A stretch of 64,000 bases of DNA from Sphingobium sp. TCM1 (GCF_001650725.1 NZ_LXVX01000039.1:187131-251130), one strand, 5' to 3'; positions 7,956 through 17,443 are shown, counted from the stretch's first letter. The notes: generated by a model not told the origin, from the letters alone. A program made the numbers and translations.

Positions 7956-8426
7956 ATGCGTAAGTTCATCATTCTGGGTCTGCTGGCCGCCACCGTCGTT
8001 CTCGGCGTCGCGTCTGCCCAATCCTATGGCGAGGCGCGCCGCAGCGAACGCAATGTGCGTGAAGAACAGCGCGACCTGCGCCAGGCGCAGCGCTATGGCG
8101 ACCGCCATGACGTGCGCGAGGCGCGCCGCGATGTCCGCGACGCCCGGCAGGAAGCACGCGAGGACTGGCAGGATTATCGCCGATCGCACCGCGACGTCTA
8201 TCGCGGCGGCAACTGGCGCGCGCCTTTCCGCTACACCGCCTGGAACCGGGGCGCGCAGTTGCGGCCGACCTATTACAGCTCGCGCTATTATATCGCCGAC
8301 CCCTATCGCTATCGCCTGCCCCGTCCGGGCGCGAACCTGCGCTGGGTCCGCCACTATAATGACGTGCTGCTGGTCAACGTCCGTACCGGTCGTGTGATGG
8401 AGGTGAATCGCGGCTTCTTCTGGTAA
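7956..8426 (+). CDS. RcnB family periplasmic protein (short paralogue)
   Basis: A 156-residue exported protein with a signal peptide of about 21 residues (MRKFIILGLLAATVVLGV, cleavage after ASA). A charged Arg/Glu/Asp-rich helix-prone region spans about residues 25-85 (RDVRDARQEAREDWQDYRR), then the RcnB-like C-terminus DPYRYRLPRPGANLRWVRHYNDVLLVNVRTG. The end is clearly paralogous to the protein at 5980-6906, which has PYAYRLPPAYGTLRWVRYYD and also ends in FFW. GGGAG precedes the ATG. An EcfG-like promoter lies upstream and a strong terminator follows. The role is probably envelope stress or metal homeostasis, by family only. Confidence 0.82.
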   Translation: MRKFIILGLLAATVVLGVASAQSYGEARRSERNVREEQRDLRQAQRYGDRHDVREARRDVRDARQEAREDWQDYRRSHRDVYRGGNWRAPFRYTAWNRGAQLRPTYYSSRYYIADPYRYRLPRPGANLRWVRHYNDVLLVNVRTGRVMEVNRGFFW

Positions 8427-8444
8427 GCGCTGCGAGAGAAAAAA

Positions 8445-8474
8445 AACGGCTCCGATCATCCGATCGGGGCCGTT
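8445..8474 (+). terminator. Rho-independent terminator after the short RcnB-like gene
   Basis: A 13-bp stem (AACGGCTCCGATC / GATCGGGGCCGTT, one U-G pair) with loop ATCC follows the stop codon by 18 bases. An A-run precedes it and TTTCCTCTTT follows, so it may work in both directions. Confidence 0.8.
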
Positions 8475-8630
8475 TCCTCTTTCCCGCCCTTGGCCGCGCC
8501 GCCCGTTTCCGGGCGCACGCGGCCGATGACACGCGCAAGGCGCATCACCAGTCCGAAAGGGGGGTGGACCATATGCGCAAACGCGAAATCGGGTAGAATG
8601 TTCCCGTTCCGCGCCGGTTTGCGCAATAAA

Positions 8631-10211
8631 TTATCCCGCCAACGCCTCTGCGATCAGCTTGCGGCTGTTTTCAACACCATAGAGCGCGATGAAGCTGCCC
8701 ATGCGCGGTCCCTGGTCGGCGCCCAGCAGCGTCTGGTAAAGCGCCTTGAACCAGTCGCGCAGTTCGGCGAAGCCGAACGCCTCATCCTTGCCGATGGCGT
8801 AGACGATATTCTGGATATCTTCAGCCGTAGCCTCGCCCGGCAGCGCCGCCAGTTCCGAGTCCAGCCGGGCGAGCGCCGCAGCCTCGTTCGGCTCGGGCGC
8901 GCGCCGCTGGAGCGTCGGGGCTACGAAATCGCGGTGATAGGCCAGCGCATGGCCGATCAGCGCATCGAGCTCGGGATAGGTTTCCGCGCTCGCGCCGGGC
9001 ACATAATTCTGGAGATAGCCCCAGACCTGGTCGCTGCTGGCGTCACCCATCACGCCCACAAGGTTCAGCAACAGGCCGAACGTGACCGGCAGTTCCCCCT
9101 CCGGCAGCTTGCCGTCGTGGATGTGATGCACCGGGTTGCCCAGTTGCTGCTCGATCGCTTGGCGGGGATAATTGCCGCGGAACTGCCAATATTCGTCGAC
9201 CGCGCGCGGGATCACGCCCATGTGCAGCTGCTTGGCCTTCTTCGGCTCGCGATAGGCGTAGAAAGCCAGGCTCTCCTGCGGGCCATAGGTCAGCCATTGT
9301 TCCAGGCTAAGACCGTTGCCCTTGGACTTGGAGATTTTCTCGCCCTTTTCGTCGAGGAACATCTCATAGTTGAAGCCTTCGGGCGGGCGGCCGCCGAGCG
9401 CGCGGCAGATTTTCGACGACTGCGTCACCGAATCGATCAGATCCTTGCCCGCCATTTCATAGTCGACGCCCAGCGCGTACCAGCGCATCGCCCAGTCGAC
9501 CTTCCATTGCAGCTTGGCACCGCCCGAAAGGATCGACTGCTCGATCATCTCGCCCTCATCCTCGAAACGGACGAGACCGGCCTCTGCGTCGATCACCTCG
9601 ACCGGCACCTGAAGCACGATGCCGCTCTTCGGGCTGATCGGCAGCACCGGCGAATAGGTCGCCTGCCGTTCCTTGCGCAGGGTCGGCAGCATGATGTCCA
9701 TGATCGCCTGGTAACGGCGCAGCACCTGGCGCAGCGCTTCGTCGAAGGCGCCTGCATTGTAGCGCTCGGTCGCCGAGACGAATTCATAGTCGAATCCGAA
9801 ACGGTCGAGAAACTCGCGCAGCATCGCATTGTTATGATGCGCGAAACTCTCATATTTCTCGAAGGGATCGGGTACCTGCGTCAGCGGCTTGCCCAGATAT
9901 TCGGTCAGCATCGCCTGGTTAGGGACATTGTCCGGCACCTTGCGCAGCCCGTCCATGTCGTCGCTGAACGCCACCAGCCGGGTCGGGATATCCGACAGCG
10001 CATGGAAGGCGTTGCGGACCATGGTGGTGCGCAGCACTTCATTGAAGGTGCCGATATGCGGCAGGCCCGACGGGCCATAGCCGGTTTCGAACAGGATATG
10101 CCCCTTGTCGGGCGCAGCACCGGGGTAGCGCTTGAGCAGCTTGCGGGCTTCCTCATAGGGCCAGGCCTTGGACGCCTGAGCGGCGCTGCGGAGAATGTCG
10201 GACATGGTCAT
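8631..10211 (-). CDS. lysS: Lysyl-tRNA synthetase, class I
   Basis: A 526-residue class I lysyl-tRNA synthetase charging tRNA-Lys in the cytoplasm. The HIGH-like signature is GPSGLPHIGTFNE near residue 50 and the KMSKS loop is GEKISKSKGNG. The C-terminal half is helical, as in archaeal-type LysK. Alphaproteobacteria commonly use this class I enzyme in place of the class II LysS of E. coli. The start chosen is the ATG of MTMSDILRSAAQ. Further upstream ATGs add an unconserved leader, and MSDIL two codons later is also possible. A Fur-like palindrome lies in the divergent region shared with the PilZ gene. Confidence 0.93.
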   Translation of the reverse strand: MTMSDILRSAAQASKAWPYEEARKLLKRYPGAAPDKGHILFETGYGPSGLPHIGTFNEVLRTTMVRNAFHALSDIPTRLVAFSDDMDGLRKVPDNVPNQAMLTEYLGKPLTQVPDPFEKYESFAHHNNAMLREFLDRFGFDYEFVSATERYNAGAFDEALRQVLRRYQAIMDIMLPTLRKERQATYSPVLPISPKSGIVLQVPVEVIDAEAGLVRFEDEGEMIEQSILSGGAKLQWKVDWAMRWYALGVDYEMAGKDLIDSVTQSSKICRALGGRPPEGFNYEMFLDEKGEKISKSKGNGLSLEQWLTYGPQESLAFYAYREPKKAKQLHMGVIPRAVDEYWQFRGNYPRQAIEQQLGNPVHHIHDGKLPEGELPVTFGLLLNLVGVMGDASSDQVWGYLQNYVPGASAETYPELDALIGHALAYHRDFVAPTLQRRAPEPNEAAALARLDSELAALPGEATAEDIQNIVYAIGKDEAFGFAELRDWFKALYQTLLGADQGPRMGSFIALYGVENSRKLIAEALAG

Positions 10212-10274
10212 AGTGCCAAAGCCCCTAGCTCCGGACATGCGCGAAGGAAACGCTATTTCGAGGCAAAAGCGCGT

Positions 10275-10289
10275 TGAGAATCGTTCTCA
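10275..10289. promoter_or_regulatory. Fur-like palindrome between lysS and the PilZ gene
   Basis: TGAGAATCGTTCTCA is a perfect 6-3-6 inverted repeat resembling Fur/Mur-type operators (GAGAAT-N-ATTCTC). It lies 63 bases upstream of lysS and 53 bases upstream of the PilZ start, so either promoter could be affected. Binding by Fur is inferred from shape only. Confidence 0.4.
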
Positions 10290-10342
10290 CCTTTACATTT
10301 CATTAACCCTGTTTGTGCATGATTGCGGCGATTGGAGGCCCT

Positions 10343-10702
10343 ATGCACATACAGCGCAGCCGTGAGCGCGTCTCGGTGGACATCCCGATCGTCGTGACGA
10401 CGGTACTCGACAGCCTGGAAGGCACGATCATCGACCTGAGCGAAGGCGGGGCGCAGGTCGTGGGGTGCAGCCTCCCTGCCGGCAGTTCCTGCCAGATCGA
10501 TCTGGATGGCTTCATCACCTTCGGCACGGTGCGTTGGTCCGAAGAGGACCGGATGGGCATCCGCTTTCCCTATGAACTGAGCGACGGACCGCTGTTCGAC
10601 CGGCTCGAACTGGCCCGCGCTGCAAAGCGCACGCCCGCCGCGTTCCAGCCCCGCATTCAGGCGATGATGGGCGGTGGTGGATTCGGACGCCGGATCGGCT
10701 GA
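10343..10702 (+). CDS. PilZ domain protein
   Basis: A 119-residue single-domain PilZ protein, expected to bind cyclic di-GMP. The N-terminal arginine motif is HIQRSRERVSVD and the second motif is IDLSEGGAQV (D/N-x-S-x-x-G). The ATG at 10343 is preceded by GGAGG at 10334-10338, which decides it over an in-frame start ten codons upstream. No partner gene is adjacent. The next gene, a helicase, starts 42 bases later. Confidence 0.85.
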   Translation: MHIQRSRERVSVDIPIVVTTVLDSLEGTIIDLSEGGAQVVGCSLPAGSSCQIDLDGFITFGTVRWSEEDRMGIRFPYELSDGPLFDRLELARAAKRTPAAFQPRIQAMMGGGGFGRRIG

Positions 10703-10744
10703 ATCAGGTTTTCCTTTTGTTCCCGTTCGCCTAAACCCCGGCGA

Positions 10745-13498
10745 GTGATCGATCCCGCCACATTGCCCGCACTCCACGCCAGCCATGGCGGAATCTGGCT
10801 GCGCGACGACGGCCGCACCCAGGCGCTGGCCAAGGGACAGGCGATCGCGCGCGCCGCCGAAACGCCGGTGCTGCTGCTCAATGCGCCGCTGACGGGACAA
10901 AGGCTCGGCTATCCCGACCTCAATGGCCTCGACCTGCTCGAACTCTGGGCCTTCCTCCACCCTGCCCGATTCCTGGTGCCGACGCCCAAGGGACTGGCGC
11001 AGGCGCTGGACCTGCCCGCACCCACCCATGAAGGGGATATTCCCGCGCTGCTGCAACAGGGCGCAACGCTGCTGCTGGCCCGCCTCGCATCGCCTGACTG
11101 GCCGGAGCGCGAAGGCGGCTGGACCGCCGCGCAGGCGCTGCACCGGCTGCGCTGGCCCTGGTCGCCGCTGGTCGCGCCGCGCATCGCCCGGCCGAAGGAA
11201 GCGGAACGCTGGCTCTTTTCCAAGCTGCCTGAATGGGAGGAGGCGCAGCCCCGTCCCGCCCCCCGCAGCATCACCCTGCCCGAACATCAGGTGCTGGCCC
11301 GGCTCGACGCGCTGACCGGAGCGATGGCCGAACCCCGTCCCGGCCAGCGCGCCTATGCCGCCGCCGCGAGCACCGCCTTTCGCCCGCGCCAGCATCGCGA
11401 CCAGCCCAACATGCTGCTGGCCGAAGCCGGAACCGGCATCGGCAAGACCTTGGGCTATCTCGCCCCCGCCTCGCTCTGGGCGGGAGAGGCGCAGGGGACG
11501 GTGTGGGTGTCGACCTACACCAAGGCGCTGCAACGCCAGCTCGACCGCGAATCGCTGCGACTCTTCCCCGATCCGGCGGTCGCGGCCAGGCGAGTGGTGG
11601 TGCGCAAGGGGCGCGAAAATTATCTCTGCCTGCTCAACCTCGAAGATGCGCTCCAGGGCGGTTTTTCCGGGCGCGCCGCGATCCTGGCGCAATTGGTCGC
11701 GCGCTGGGCGGCGTTCAGCAAGGATGGCGACATGGTCGGCGGCGACTTGCCCGGCTGGTTGCCGACGCTGTTCCGCCGCAATGGCTCCACCGCCCTCACC
11801 GACCGGCGCGGCGAGTGCATCTATGCCGGCTGCCCGCATTACCGCAAATGCTTCATCGAGCGGTCGGCCCGCGCCAGCGTCGATGCCGACATCGTCATCG
11901 CCAACCATGCACTGGTGATGATCAACGCCGCGCGCGGACGGGAAACGGGGCAGCGGCCGCAACGGATCATCTTCGACGAAGGCCATCATCTCTTCGACGC
12001 CGCCGATTCGACCTTCTCGGTCGCGCTGTCCGGGCAGGAGGCGATCGAGCTGCGTCGCTGGATCATGGGGCCGGAGGGCGGATCGCGTGGACGCCGCCGG
12101 GGCCTGGCCGCGCGCCTGTCCGACATGGCGAGCTATGACGAGGAGGGCGGACAGGCGATCCGCGCGGCGGTGGACGCGGCGCAGGCCTTGCCCGCCGACG
12201 ACTGGCTGAAGCGCGTGGTGGCGGGCGAACCCTTCGGCCCGCTGGAGGCGCTGCTCGGCGCGGTCCGGGGCACCGTCTACGCTCGCGCCGCAGACGCCGG
12301 GGAGGCGGACGCCGGCTATGGACTGGAAACCGAGTTGGCGGAGCCCGACGGCGCGCTGGTGGAAGCCGCGCAGGAGGCCGCGCTGGCTCTCGACGCCCTC
12401 GTCAAGCCGCTCGTCCGCCTCGCCCGCCGGCTGGAGGCGGTGATCGAGGATGCGCCCGACTGGCTGGACGGCGCGGCGCGGGCGCGGATCGAGGGTGCGG
12501 TCGCCTCGCTGGGCTGGCGACGCGACCTGATCGCCGCCTGGCTGGCGCTGCTCGCCAGGATCGGCGGCCCGGCCGACCCCGATTATGTCGACTGGATGAC
12601 CGTCGACCGGATCGAGGGGCGCGAGTTCGACATCGGCATCCACCGCCACTGGCTCGACCCGACCCGCCCGCTCGCCGAAACCGTGCTGAAACCGGCACAG
12701 GGCGTGATCGTCACCTCCGCGACGCTCAAGGGCGGGGGCGAATGGGACAATGCCGAAAGGCGCAGCGGCGCGCGTCACCTGCCCCATGGCGCGGAGCGGT
12801 TCGAGGCGACCAGCCCGTTCGACTATCCGGGCCGCGCGGAGGTGCTGATCGTCACCGACATCAAGCGGGGCGACATCGCCGCGCTGTCGGGTGCCTATGG
12901 CCGGCTGATCGAGGCGGCGGGCGGCGGGACGCTGGGCCTGTTCACCGCGATCCGGCGGCTGCGCGCCGTCCACGCCCGCATCGCCGACCGGCTCGCGCGT
13001 GGCGGCCTGCCGCTCTACGCCCAGCATGTCGATCCGATGGACACCGGCACACTGGTCGACATCTTCCGCGACGATCCGCGCGCCTCGCTGCTCGGTACCG
13101 ACGCGTTGAGGGACGGCGTCGACGTGCCGGGCCATTCGCTGCGGCTGGTGGTGATGGAAGGCGTGCCCTGGTCCAAGCCGACCGTCCTGCACGCCGCGCG
13201 TCGGCTCGCCGGCGGCGGCAACGCCTATGACGACCGGCTGATCCGGGCGCGGCTCGCCCAGGCCTTCGGTCGCCTGATCCGCCGGGCCGAGGACCGGGGC
13301 AGTTTCGTCATCCTGTCGGCCGCCATGCCAAGCCGCCTCTTGACCGCCTTTCCCCCCGGCACGCCGATCCGCCGGCTGACGCTGGACGAGGCGATCATTG
13401 CCGTCAGCGCCGGGGCGAGCAGCGAAACGCTTGGCGAAGCCGGTTCGTTAGGGCATCAGGGGCGCGAATCCGGCTTGCCCCAACAGGAGAGAAAATGA
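10745..13498 (+). CDS. DinG/XPD-like ATP-dependent DNA helicase
   Basis: A 917-residue superfamily 2 helicase of the DinG/YoaA/XPD group, starting at GTG. Walker A is AEAGTGIGKT near residue 225. The Fe-S cluster cysteines are a Cys in ENYLCLLNL followed by CIYAGCPHYRKC. The DEAH box is IIFDEGHHLF, motif III-like VIVTSATL follows, and motif VI is QAFGRLIRR. The N-terminal 190 residues are specific to alphaproteobacterial versions. It should unwind forked or R-loop DNA during repair. Its stop overlaps the start of the SixA gene (ATGA), so they are coupled. Confidence 0.9.
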   Translation: MIDPATLPALHASHGGIWLRDDGRTQALAKGQAIARAAETPVLLLNAPLTGQRLGYPDLNGLDLLELWAFLHPARFLVPTPKGLAQALDLPAPTHEGDIPALLQQGATLLLARLASPDWPEREGGWTAAQALHRLRWPWSPLVAPRIARPKEAERWLFSKLPEWEEAQPRPAPRSITLPEHQVLARLDALTGAMAEPRPGQRAYAAAASTAFRPRQHRDQPNMLLAEAGTGIGKTLGYLAPASLWAGEAQGTVWVSTYTKALQRQLDRESLRLFPDPAVAARRVVVRKGRENYLCLLNLEDALQGGFSGRAAILAQLVARWAAFSKDGDMVGGDLPGWLPTLFRRNGSTALTDRRGECIYAGCPHYRKCFIERSARASVDADIVIANHALVMINAARGRETGQRPQRIIFDEGHHLFDAADSTFSVALSGQEAIELRRWIMGPEGGSRGRRRGLAARLSDMASYDEEGGQAIRAAVDAAQALPADDWLKRVVAGEPFGPLEALLGAVRGTVYARAADAGEADAGYGLETELAEPDGALVEAAQEAALALDALVKPLVRLARRLEAVIEDAPDWLDGAARARIEGAVASLGWRRDLIAAWLALLARIGGPADPDYVDWMTVDRIEGREFDIGIHRHWLDPTRPLAETVLKPAQGVIVTSATLKGGGEWDNAERRSGARHLPHGAERFEATSPFDYPGRAEVLIVTDIKRGDIAALSGAYGRLIEAAGGGTLGLFTAIRRLRAVHARIADRLARGGLPLYAQHVDPMDTGTLVDIFRDDPRASLLGTDALRDGVDVPGHSLRLVVMEGVPWSKPTVLHAARRLAGGGNAYDDRLIRARLAQAFGRLIRRAEDRGSFVILSAAMPSRLLTAFPPGTPIRRLTLDEAIIAVSAGASSETLGEAGSLGHQGRESGLPQQERK

Positions 13499-14037
13499 AG
13501 CGTCTGACCCTGTTGCGCCACGCCAAATCGGACTGGGACGATCCGGTGGCGCGCGATTTCGACCGGCCTCTGAACCGCCGGGGAGAGAAGGCCGCGCTGC
13601 TGATGGGCCAGTTCGCCGCAAAACGGAACATGGCGTTCGACTTTCTGATCGCCTCTCCCGCGGTGCGGGTGGTGCAGACGCTGGACACATTCTTCGCCGG
13701 CTATGGCGAGACGCTGGACGCCCATTGGGATCGCCGCATCTATCTCGCCTCCGCGCCGACCCTGCTGGACGTGGTGCGCGACCTGCCCGACAGCGCCGCA
13801 CATGTGCTGATGGCGGGGCATAATCCGGGCTTCGAGGAACTGATACTGGACCTGGTGCCCGACGATGGCGCCAATCCGCTGCGCGAGGATGTGGAGGTCA
13901 AGTTCCCGACAGCCAGCCTGGCCGTGCTGGACCTGGCGATCGACCACTGGCGCCAGGCGGCGACCAAGGGCGCGACGCTGGCCAGCTTCACCCGCCCGCG
14001 CGACCTCGACCCCGCGCTGGGGCCGGGGACGCGCTGA
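13495..14037 (+). CDS. SixA-type histidine phosphatase
   Basis: A 180-residue histidine phosphatase superfamily member. The catalytic RHG-like motif is LLRHAKSDWDD (the RHAKS form of SixA) and the second histidine is in LMAGHNPGFEE. SixA of E. coli dephosphorylates phosphohistidine on HPt/PTS proteins; the target here is unknown. The start overlaps the helicase stop by 4 bases, and a GNAT gene follows after 10 bases. Confidence 0.87.
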   Translation: MKRLTLLRHAKSDWDDPVARDFDRPLNRRGEKAALLMGQFAAKRNMAFDFLIASPAVRVVQTLDTFFAGYGETLDAHWDRRIYLASAPTLLDVVRDLPDSAAHVLMAGHNPGFEELILDLVPDDGANPLREDVEVKFPTASLAVLDLAIDHWRQAATKGATLASFTRPRDLDPALGPGTR

Positions 14038-14047
14038 GCCGCCGGGC

Positions 14048-14569
14048 ATGACGCCGATCGCCTGGCGACGCGCCGAGCCACAGGACGCCGCCGCGCTGTC
14101 GATCCTGGGCGGCGCGACATTCCTCGCCAGCTTCGCGCACGACCATCCGGGCGCCGCCTTGGTCGCCCATATCCGGAACGCGCATGGCGAGGCCTATTAT
14201 CAGGCCGCGCTCGCCGATCCGGCTCAGACCGTCCTGATCGGGGAAACGCCGCTCGGCGCGCCGGTGGGTTATGTCATGATGACGCCGCCCGACCTGCCGC
14301 TGCCGACCGACGCGGCCCGCGACCTGGAGATCAAGCGCGTCTATCTCCTCGCCGGATGGCAGGGCGGCGGCCATGGCGACCGGGTGATGGCGCTGGTAGA
14401 GGAAGAAGCGCGGCGTCGCAGCGCGCAGCGGCTACTGCTGGCGGTCTATCCGCAGAATGAGCGCGCCCGGCGCTTCTATGCCCGGCACGGCTTTGTCCAT
14501 GTCGGCGAGCTGACCTTCATGGTCGGCGACGAGCCGTTCCGGGACCTGATCTACGCCCGGAAGCTGTAG
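14048..14569 (+). CDS. GNAT family N-acetyltransferase
   Basis: A 173-residue GNAT protein. IKRVYLLAGWQGGGHGDRVM is the acetyl-CoA-binding motif A (Q-x-x-G-x-G/A form), followed by LAVYPQNERARRFYARHGF, the motif B pattern. The acceptor substrate is not evident. It closes the helicase-sixA-GNAT run and converges on the MerR gene, 6 bases from its end. Confidence 0.87.
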   Translation: MTPIAWRRAEPQDAAALSILGGATFLASFAHDHPGAALVAHIRNAHGEAYYQAALADPAQTVLIGETPLGAPVGYVMMTPPDLPLPTDAARDLEIKRVYLLAGWQGGGHGDRVMALVEEEARRRSAQRLLLAVYPQNERARRFYARHGFVHVGELTFMVGDEPFRDLIYARKL

Positions 14570-14575
14570 GGCCTT

Positions 14576-14914
14576 TCAGAGTTTCAGCGCAGCGGCCAGC
14601 GCGGCGCGTATGCCCTCGAGCCGCACGACCAGATCCTCCGCCGGTGCGTCGGCAGGCGCCGCCCCAGCGGCGCCCTCCCCGTCGGCCAGCGCCTTCTGCG
14701 CGCCCTTCACGGTGAAGCCCTCGACATGGAGCAGATGGTGGATGCGCCGCGCCAGCGCCACATCATCCGGCCGATAATAGCGGCGATTGCCCGATCGCTG
14801 CAGCGGCCGCAGCTGGGGAAAGCGCGTTTCCCAATAGCGCAATATATGTTGGGGCAAACCCAGCTCGCCGGCCAGTTCACTGATCGTAAGAAAGGCCCCC
14901 TCCGCTTTTTTCAT
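14576..14914 (-). CDS. MerR family transcriptional regulator
   Basis: A 112-residue regulator with an N-terminal winged helix (LTISELAGELGLPQHILRYWE, then RRYYRPDDV) and a short Ala-rich tail. No effector-domain cysteines are present, so metal or redox sensing is not indicated. It lies last in the rpmF-plsX-fabH-ihfA-merR cluster, an arrangement widely conserved in alphaproteobacteria. The target is unknown. Confidence 0.87.
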   Translation of the reverse strand: MKKAEGAFLTISELAGELGLPQHILRYWETRFPQLRPLQRSGNRRYYRPDDVALARRIHHLLHVEGFTVKGAQKALADGEGAAGAAPADAPAEDLVVRLEGIRAALAAALKL

Positions 14915-15002
14915 GACAGGAATGTTGCACCCATCATCCCGGCTAGGTCAACCGTGGTAAATGGCCGTTAAGGCAGAAAAAGCGGCGGCCGAACGTCCCG
15001 TT

Positions 15003-15293
15003 TCAAGCCACCCGGTCGCGCATCGTCTGGCTGGCGCGGAACGTCAGCACCCGGCGCGGCTCGATCGGCACCTCGACTCCGGTCTTGGGATTGCGGCCCA
15101 TGCGTTGCGTCTTGTCCCGCAGCACGAAGGTGCCGAAACTCGATATCTTCACATTTTCGCCGCGCTCCAGCGCCGCCGACATATGGTCGAGAATGGATTC
15201 GACCAGCGCCGCCGCTTCCGCTCGCGACAGACCGACATGGCGATTCAGGCTCTCCGCGAGGTCCGCCCGCGTCAACGTCCCAGTGCCGCTCAT
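15003..15293 (-). CDS. ihfA: Integration host factor subunit alpha
   Basis: A 96-residue HU/IHF-fold DNA-bending protein. KISSFGTFVLRDKTQRMGRN and the beta-arm region GRNPKTGVEVPIEPRRV are the family signatures, with Pro in the intercalating arm tip. It forms a heterodimer with IhfB and bends DNA at promoters and in recombination, including at sigma-54 promoters such as that of glnK in this window. It lies 91 bases downstream of fabH. Confidence 0.93.
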   Translation of the reverse strand: MSGTGTLTRADLAESLNRHVGLSRAEAAALVESILDHMSAALERGENVKISSFGTFVLRDKTQRMGRNPKTGVEVPIEPRRVLTFRASQTMRDRVA

Positions 15294-15384
15294 TTCCCGT
15301 CCCCTCTCGCCTAGCGATCACCCCCCGATGACCTACCCGCGAATCTGACGGATTTACAGTGATTCGGCAAGACTACCCAAAAGG

Positions 15385-16353
15385 TTAGACCCGAAGGACG
15401 CAGGCGCCCCAGGTGAAGCCGCCGCCCATCGCTTCCAGCACGACCAGATCACCCGGCTTGATCCGGCCGTCGCGGACGGCGACGTCCAGCGCCAGCGGCA
15501 CCGAGGCGGCCGATGTGTTGGCATGGCGATCCACGGTCATGATGACCCGGTCGGCCGGTAGCTTGAGCTTGCGCGCCGTCGCGTCGAGGATGCGGGCATT
15601 GGCCTGGTGCGGAACCAGCCAGTCGATCTCGGTGGCCGGCAGCCCGACCTGCGTCATCACCTCGGTCAGGACGGAGGCGAGGTTGACCACGGCATGGCGG
15701 AACACTTCCTGCCCCTTCATCCTCAGCTTGCCGACCGTCTGCGTGGTCGATGGACCGCCATCGACATAGAGAAGCTGGTTGTGGCGGCCGTCTGCGTGCA
15801 GCTTCGACGCCAGGATGCCGCGCGCGCCCTCCAAGCTTTCCTCCGCACCCAGCACGATCGCGCCGGCGCCGTCGCCGAAGAGGACGCAGGTCGTGCGATC
15901 CTCCCAGTCGAGGATGCGGCTGAACGTCTCCGACCCGATCACCAGCGCGCGATTGGCCGCACCCGACCGGATCATGCTGTCAGCCACGGTCACGGCATAG
16001 AGGAAGCCCGAACAGACTGCGGCGACGTCGAAGGCGACGCAGTCGTCGATGCCCAGCGCCGCCTGCACCTTGGTCGCGGCGGCGGGGAAGGTCTGGTCCG
16101 GCGTCGCCGTCGCCAGGATGATGAGGTCGATCTCCTGTGCGGCGAGGCCGGCGGCGTCCAGCGCGGCAAGGGCGGCATCGGTGGCGAGCGTCGCGGTCGT
16201 CTCGCCCTCGCCCGCGATATGGCGGGTGCGGATGCCGGTGCGCTCGACGATCCATTCGTCGCTGGTGTCGACGGTCTGCGCCAGTTCCGCATTGGTGACG
16301 ATGCGCGCGGGCAGGGCCGAGCCCGTCCCCAGAAGGATCGAACGGCGGATCAC
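15385..16353 (-). CDS. fabH: Beta-ketoacyl-ACP synthase III
   Basis: A 322-residue condensing enzyme that starts fatty-acid synthesis from acetyl-CoA and malonyl-ACP. The catalytic triad is visible: Cys in DVAAVCSGFLYA, His in WLVPHQANARI, Asn in DRHANTSAASVP. The terminal GGGFTWGACVLRV is typical. Its start overlaps plsX by 4 bases, placing phospholipid and fatty-acid initiation in one operon. Confidence 0.96.
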   Translation of the reverse strand: MIRRSILLGTGSALPARIVTNAELAQTVDTSDEWIVERTGIRTRHIAGEGETTATLATDAALAALDAAGLAAQEIDLIILATATPDQTFPAAATKVQAALGIDDCVAFDVAAVCSGFLYAVTVADSMIRSGAANRALVIGSETFSRILDWEDRTTCVLFGDGAGAIVLGAEESLEGARGILASKLHADGRHNQLLYVDGGPSTTQTVGKLRMKGQEVFRHAVVNLASVLTEVMTQVGLPATEIDWLVPHQANARILDATARKLKLPADRVIMTVDRHANTSAASVPLALDVAVRDGRIKPGDLVVLEAMGGGFTWGACVLRV

Positions 16354-17408
16354 TTGGCGGGCTGCTCCAGCTTCGACGCGGCGGCCGAAAGCCCCCCTAT
16401 TCCCGCCATGTCGGCGGCGATGCGACGGGTGATGTCCTCTTCCAGCAAGCGAGCGGCGACATGGACGGCATTGGCCACGCCCTTTTCGTCCGCACTGCCG
16501 TGGCTCTTCACCACCACGCCGTTCAGGCCCAGGAAAACCGCGCCATTATGATTGTTGGGGTCGAGATGATGCTTGAGCATGTACATGGCCGGCTTCGAAA
16601 TCAGGAAGCCGATCTTCGACCGGATCGAACTGGTGAAGGCCTTGCGCAGCACGTCGGTAACGAAACGAGCGGTGCCCTCCGCCGTCTTGAGCGCGACATT
16701 GCCGGAAAAGCCGTCGCAGACGATGACGTCGGTGTCGCCGCGGCCGATCTTGTCGCCTTCGGTGAAGCCGTCGAACTGGAGTGGCAGGCTGTCGGCGCTG
16801 CGCAGCACCGCGGCGGCGTCGCGGATCTCGTCGGTGCCCTTCAGTTCCTCGGTGCCGATGTTGAGCAGGCGCACGCGCGGCCGGTCGAGATCGAAGGCGA
16901 TGCGCGCATAGGCCGCGCCCATGACCGCGAACTGGACGAGGTTGCGGGCGTCGCACTCGGTGTTGGCGCCCAGGTCCAGCATGATGACGTCATTGTCGCC
17001 CAGCGTGGGCAGCATCGCGGCGAGCGCGGGCCGGTCGACACCCGGCATGGTGCGCAGCGCGACCTTTGCCATCGCCATCAGCGCGCCGGTATTGCCGGCG
17101 GACACCGCCGCCCCGGCCTCGCCCGCCTTCACGGCGGCGATGGCCTTGGCCATGGAGCTGCTTTTCTTGCGAATCGCGACGCTGGGCTTGTCCGAGCCGT
17201 CGACGACCGTGTCGGCGTGAACGATGTCCGACGCCGCCCGCAAATTGGGGTGATGGTCGAGCGCAGCCTTGATCCGCTCCTCGTCGCCGAACAGGGTGAA
17301 GCGAAGCCCATCATGACGGCGACGGGCCAGCGCGGCCCCTGCCATCATCACGCGCACGCCTTCGTCCCCGCCCATCGCGTCGATTGCGATTCGCGGTTGG
17401 CCTGACAC
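16350..17408 (-). CDS. plsX: Phosphate acyltransferase PlsX
   Basis: A 352-residue enzyme making acyl-phosphate from acyl-ACP for glycerolipid synthesis. The N-terminal signature is IAIDAMGGDEG, with SAGNTGALMAMAK and DLGANTECDARNLVQFA further on. Its length is usual. It lies between rpmF and fabH, as in most alphaproteobacteria, and its stop overlaps the fabH start in an ATGA. Confidence 0.96.
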   Translation of the reverse strand: MSGQPRIAIDAMGGDEGVRVMMAGAALARRRHDGLRFTLFGDEERIKAALDHHPNLRAASDIVHADTVVDGSDKPSVAIRKKSSSMAKAIAAVKAGEAGAAVSAGNTGALMAMAKVALRTMPGVDRPALAAMLPTLGDNDVIMLDLGANTECDARNLVQFAVMGAAYARIAFDLDRPRVRLLNIGTEELKGTDEIRDAAAVLRSADSLPLQFDGFTEGDKIGRGDTDVIVCDGFSGNVALKTAEGTARFVTDVLRKAFTSSIRSKIGFLISKPAMYMLKHHLDPNNHNGAVFLGLNGVVVKSHGSADEKGVANAVHVAARLLEEDITRRIAADMAGIGGLSAAASKLEQPAK

Positions 17409-17443
17409 TTTAGTTCACCCCTTTGCGGAGTAGAGAAAAGGGC

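Noticed and set aside
10253..13192. A 979-codon open frame antisense to the DinG-like helicase
   Set aside because: It is the mirror of a GC-rich gene with clear helicase motifs; its translation is Arg/Gln/Ala/His-rich with no domain or start signal.
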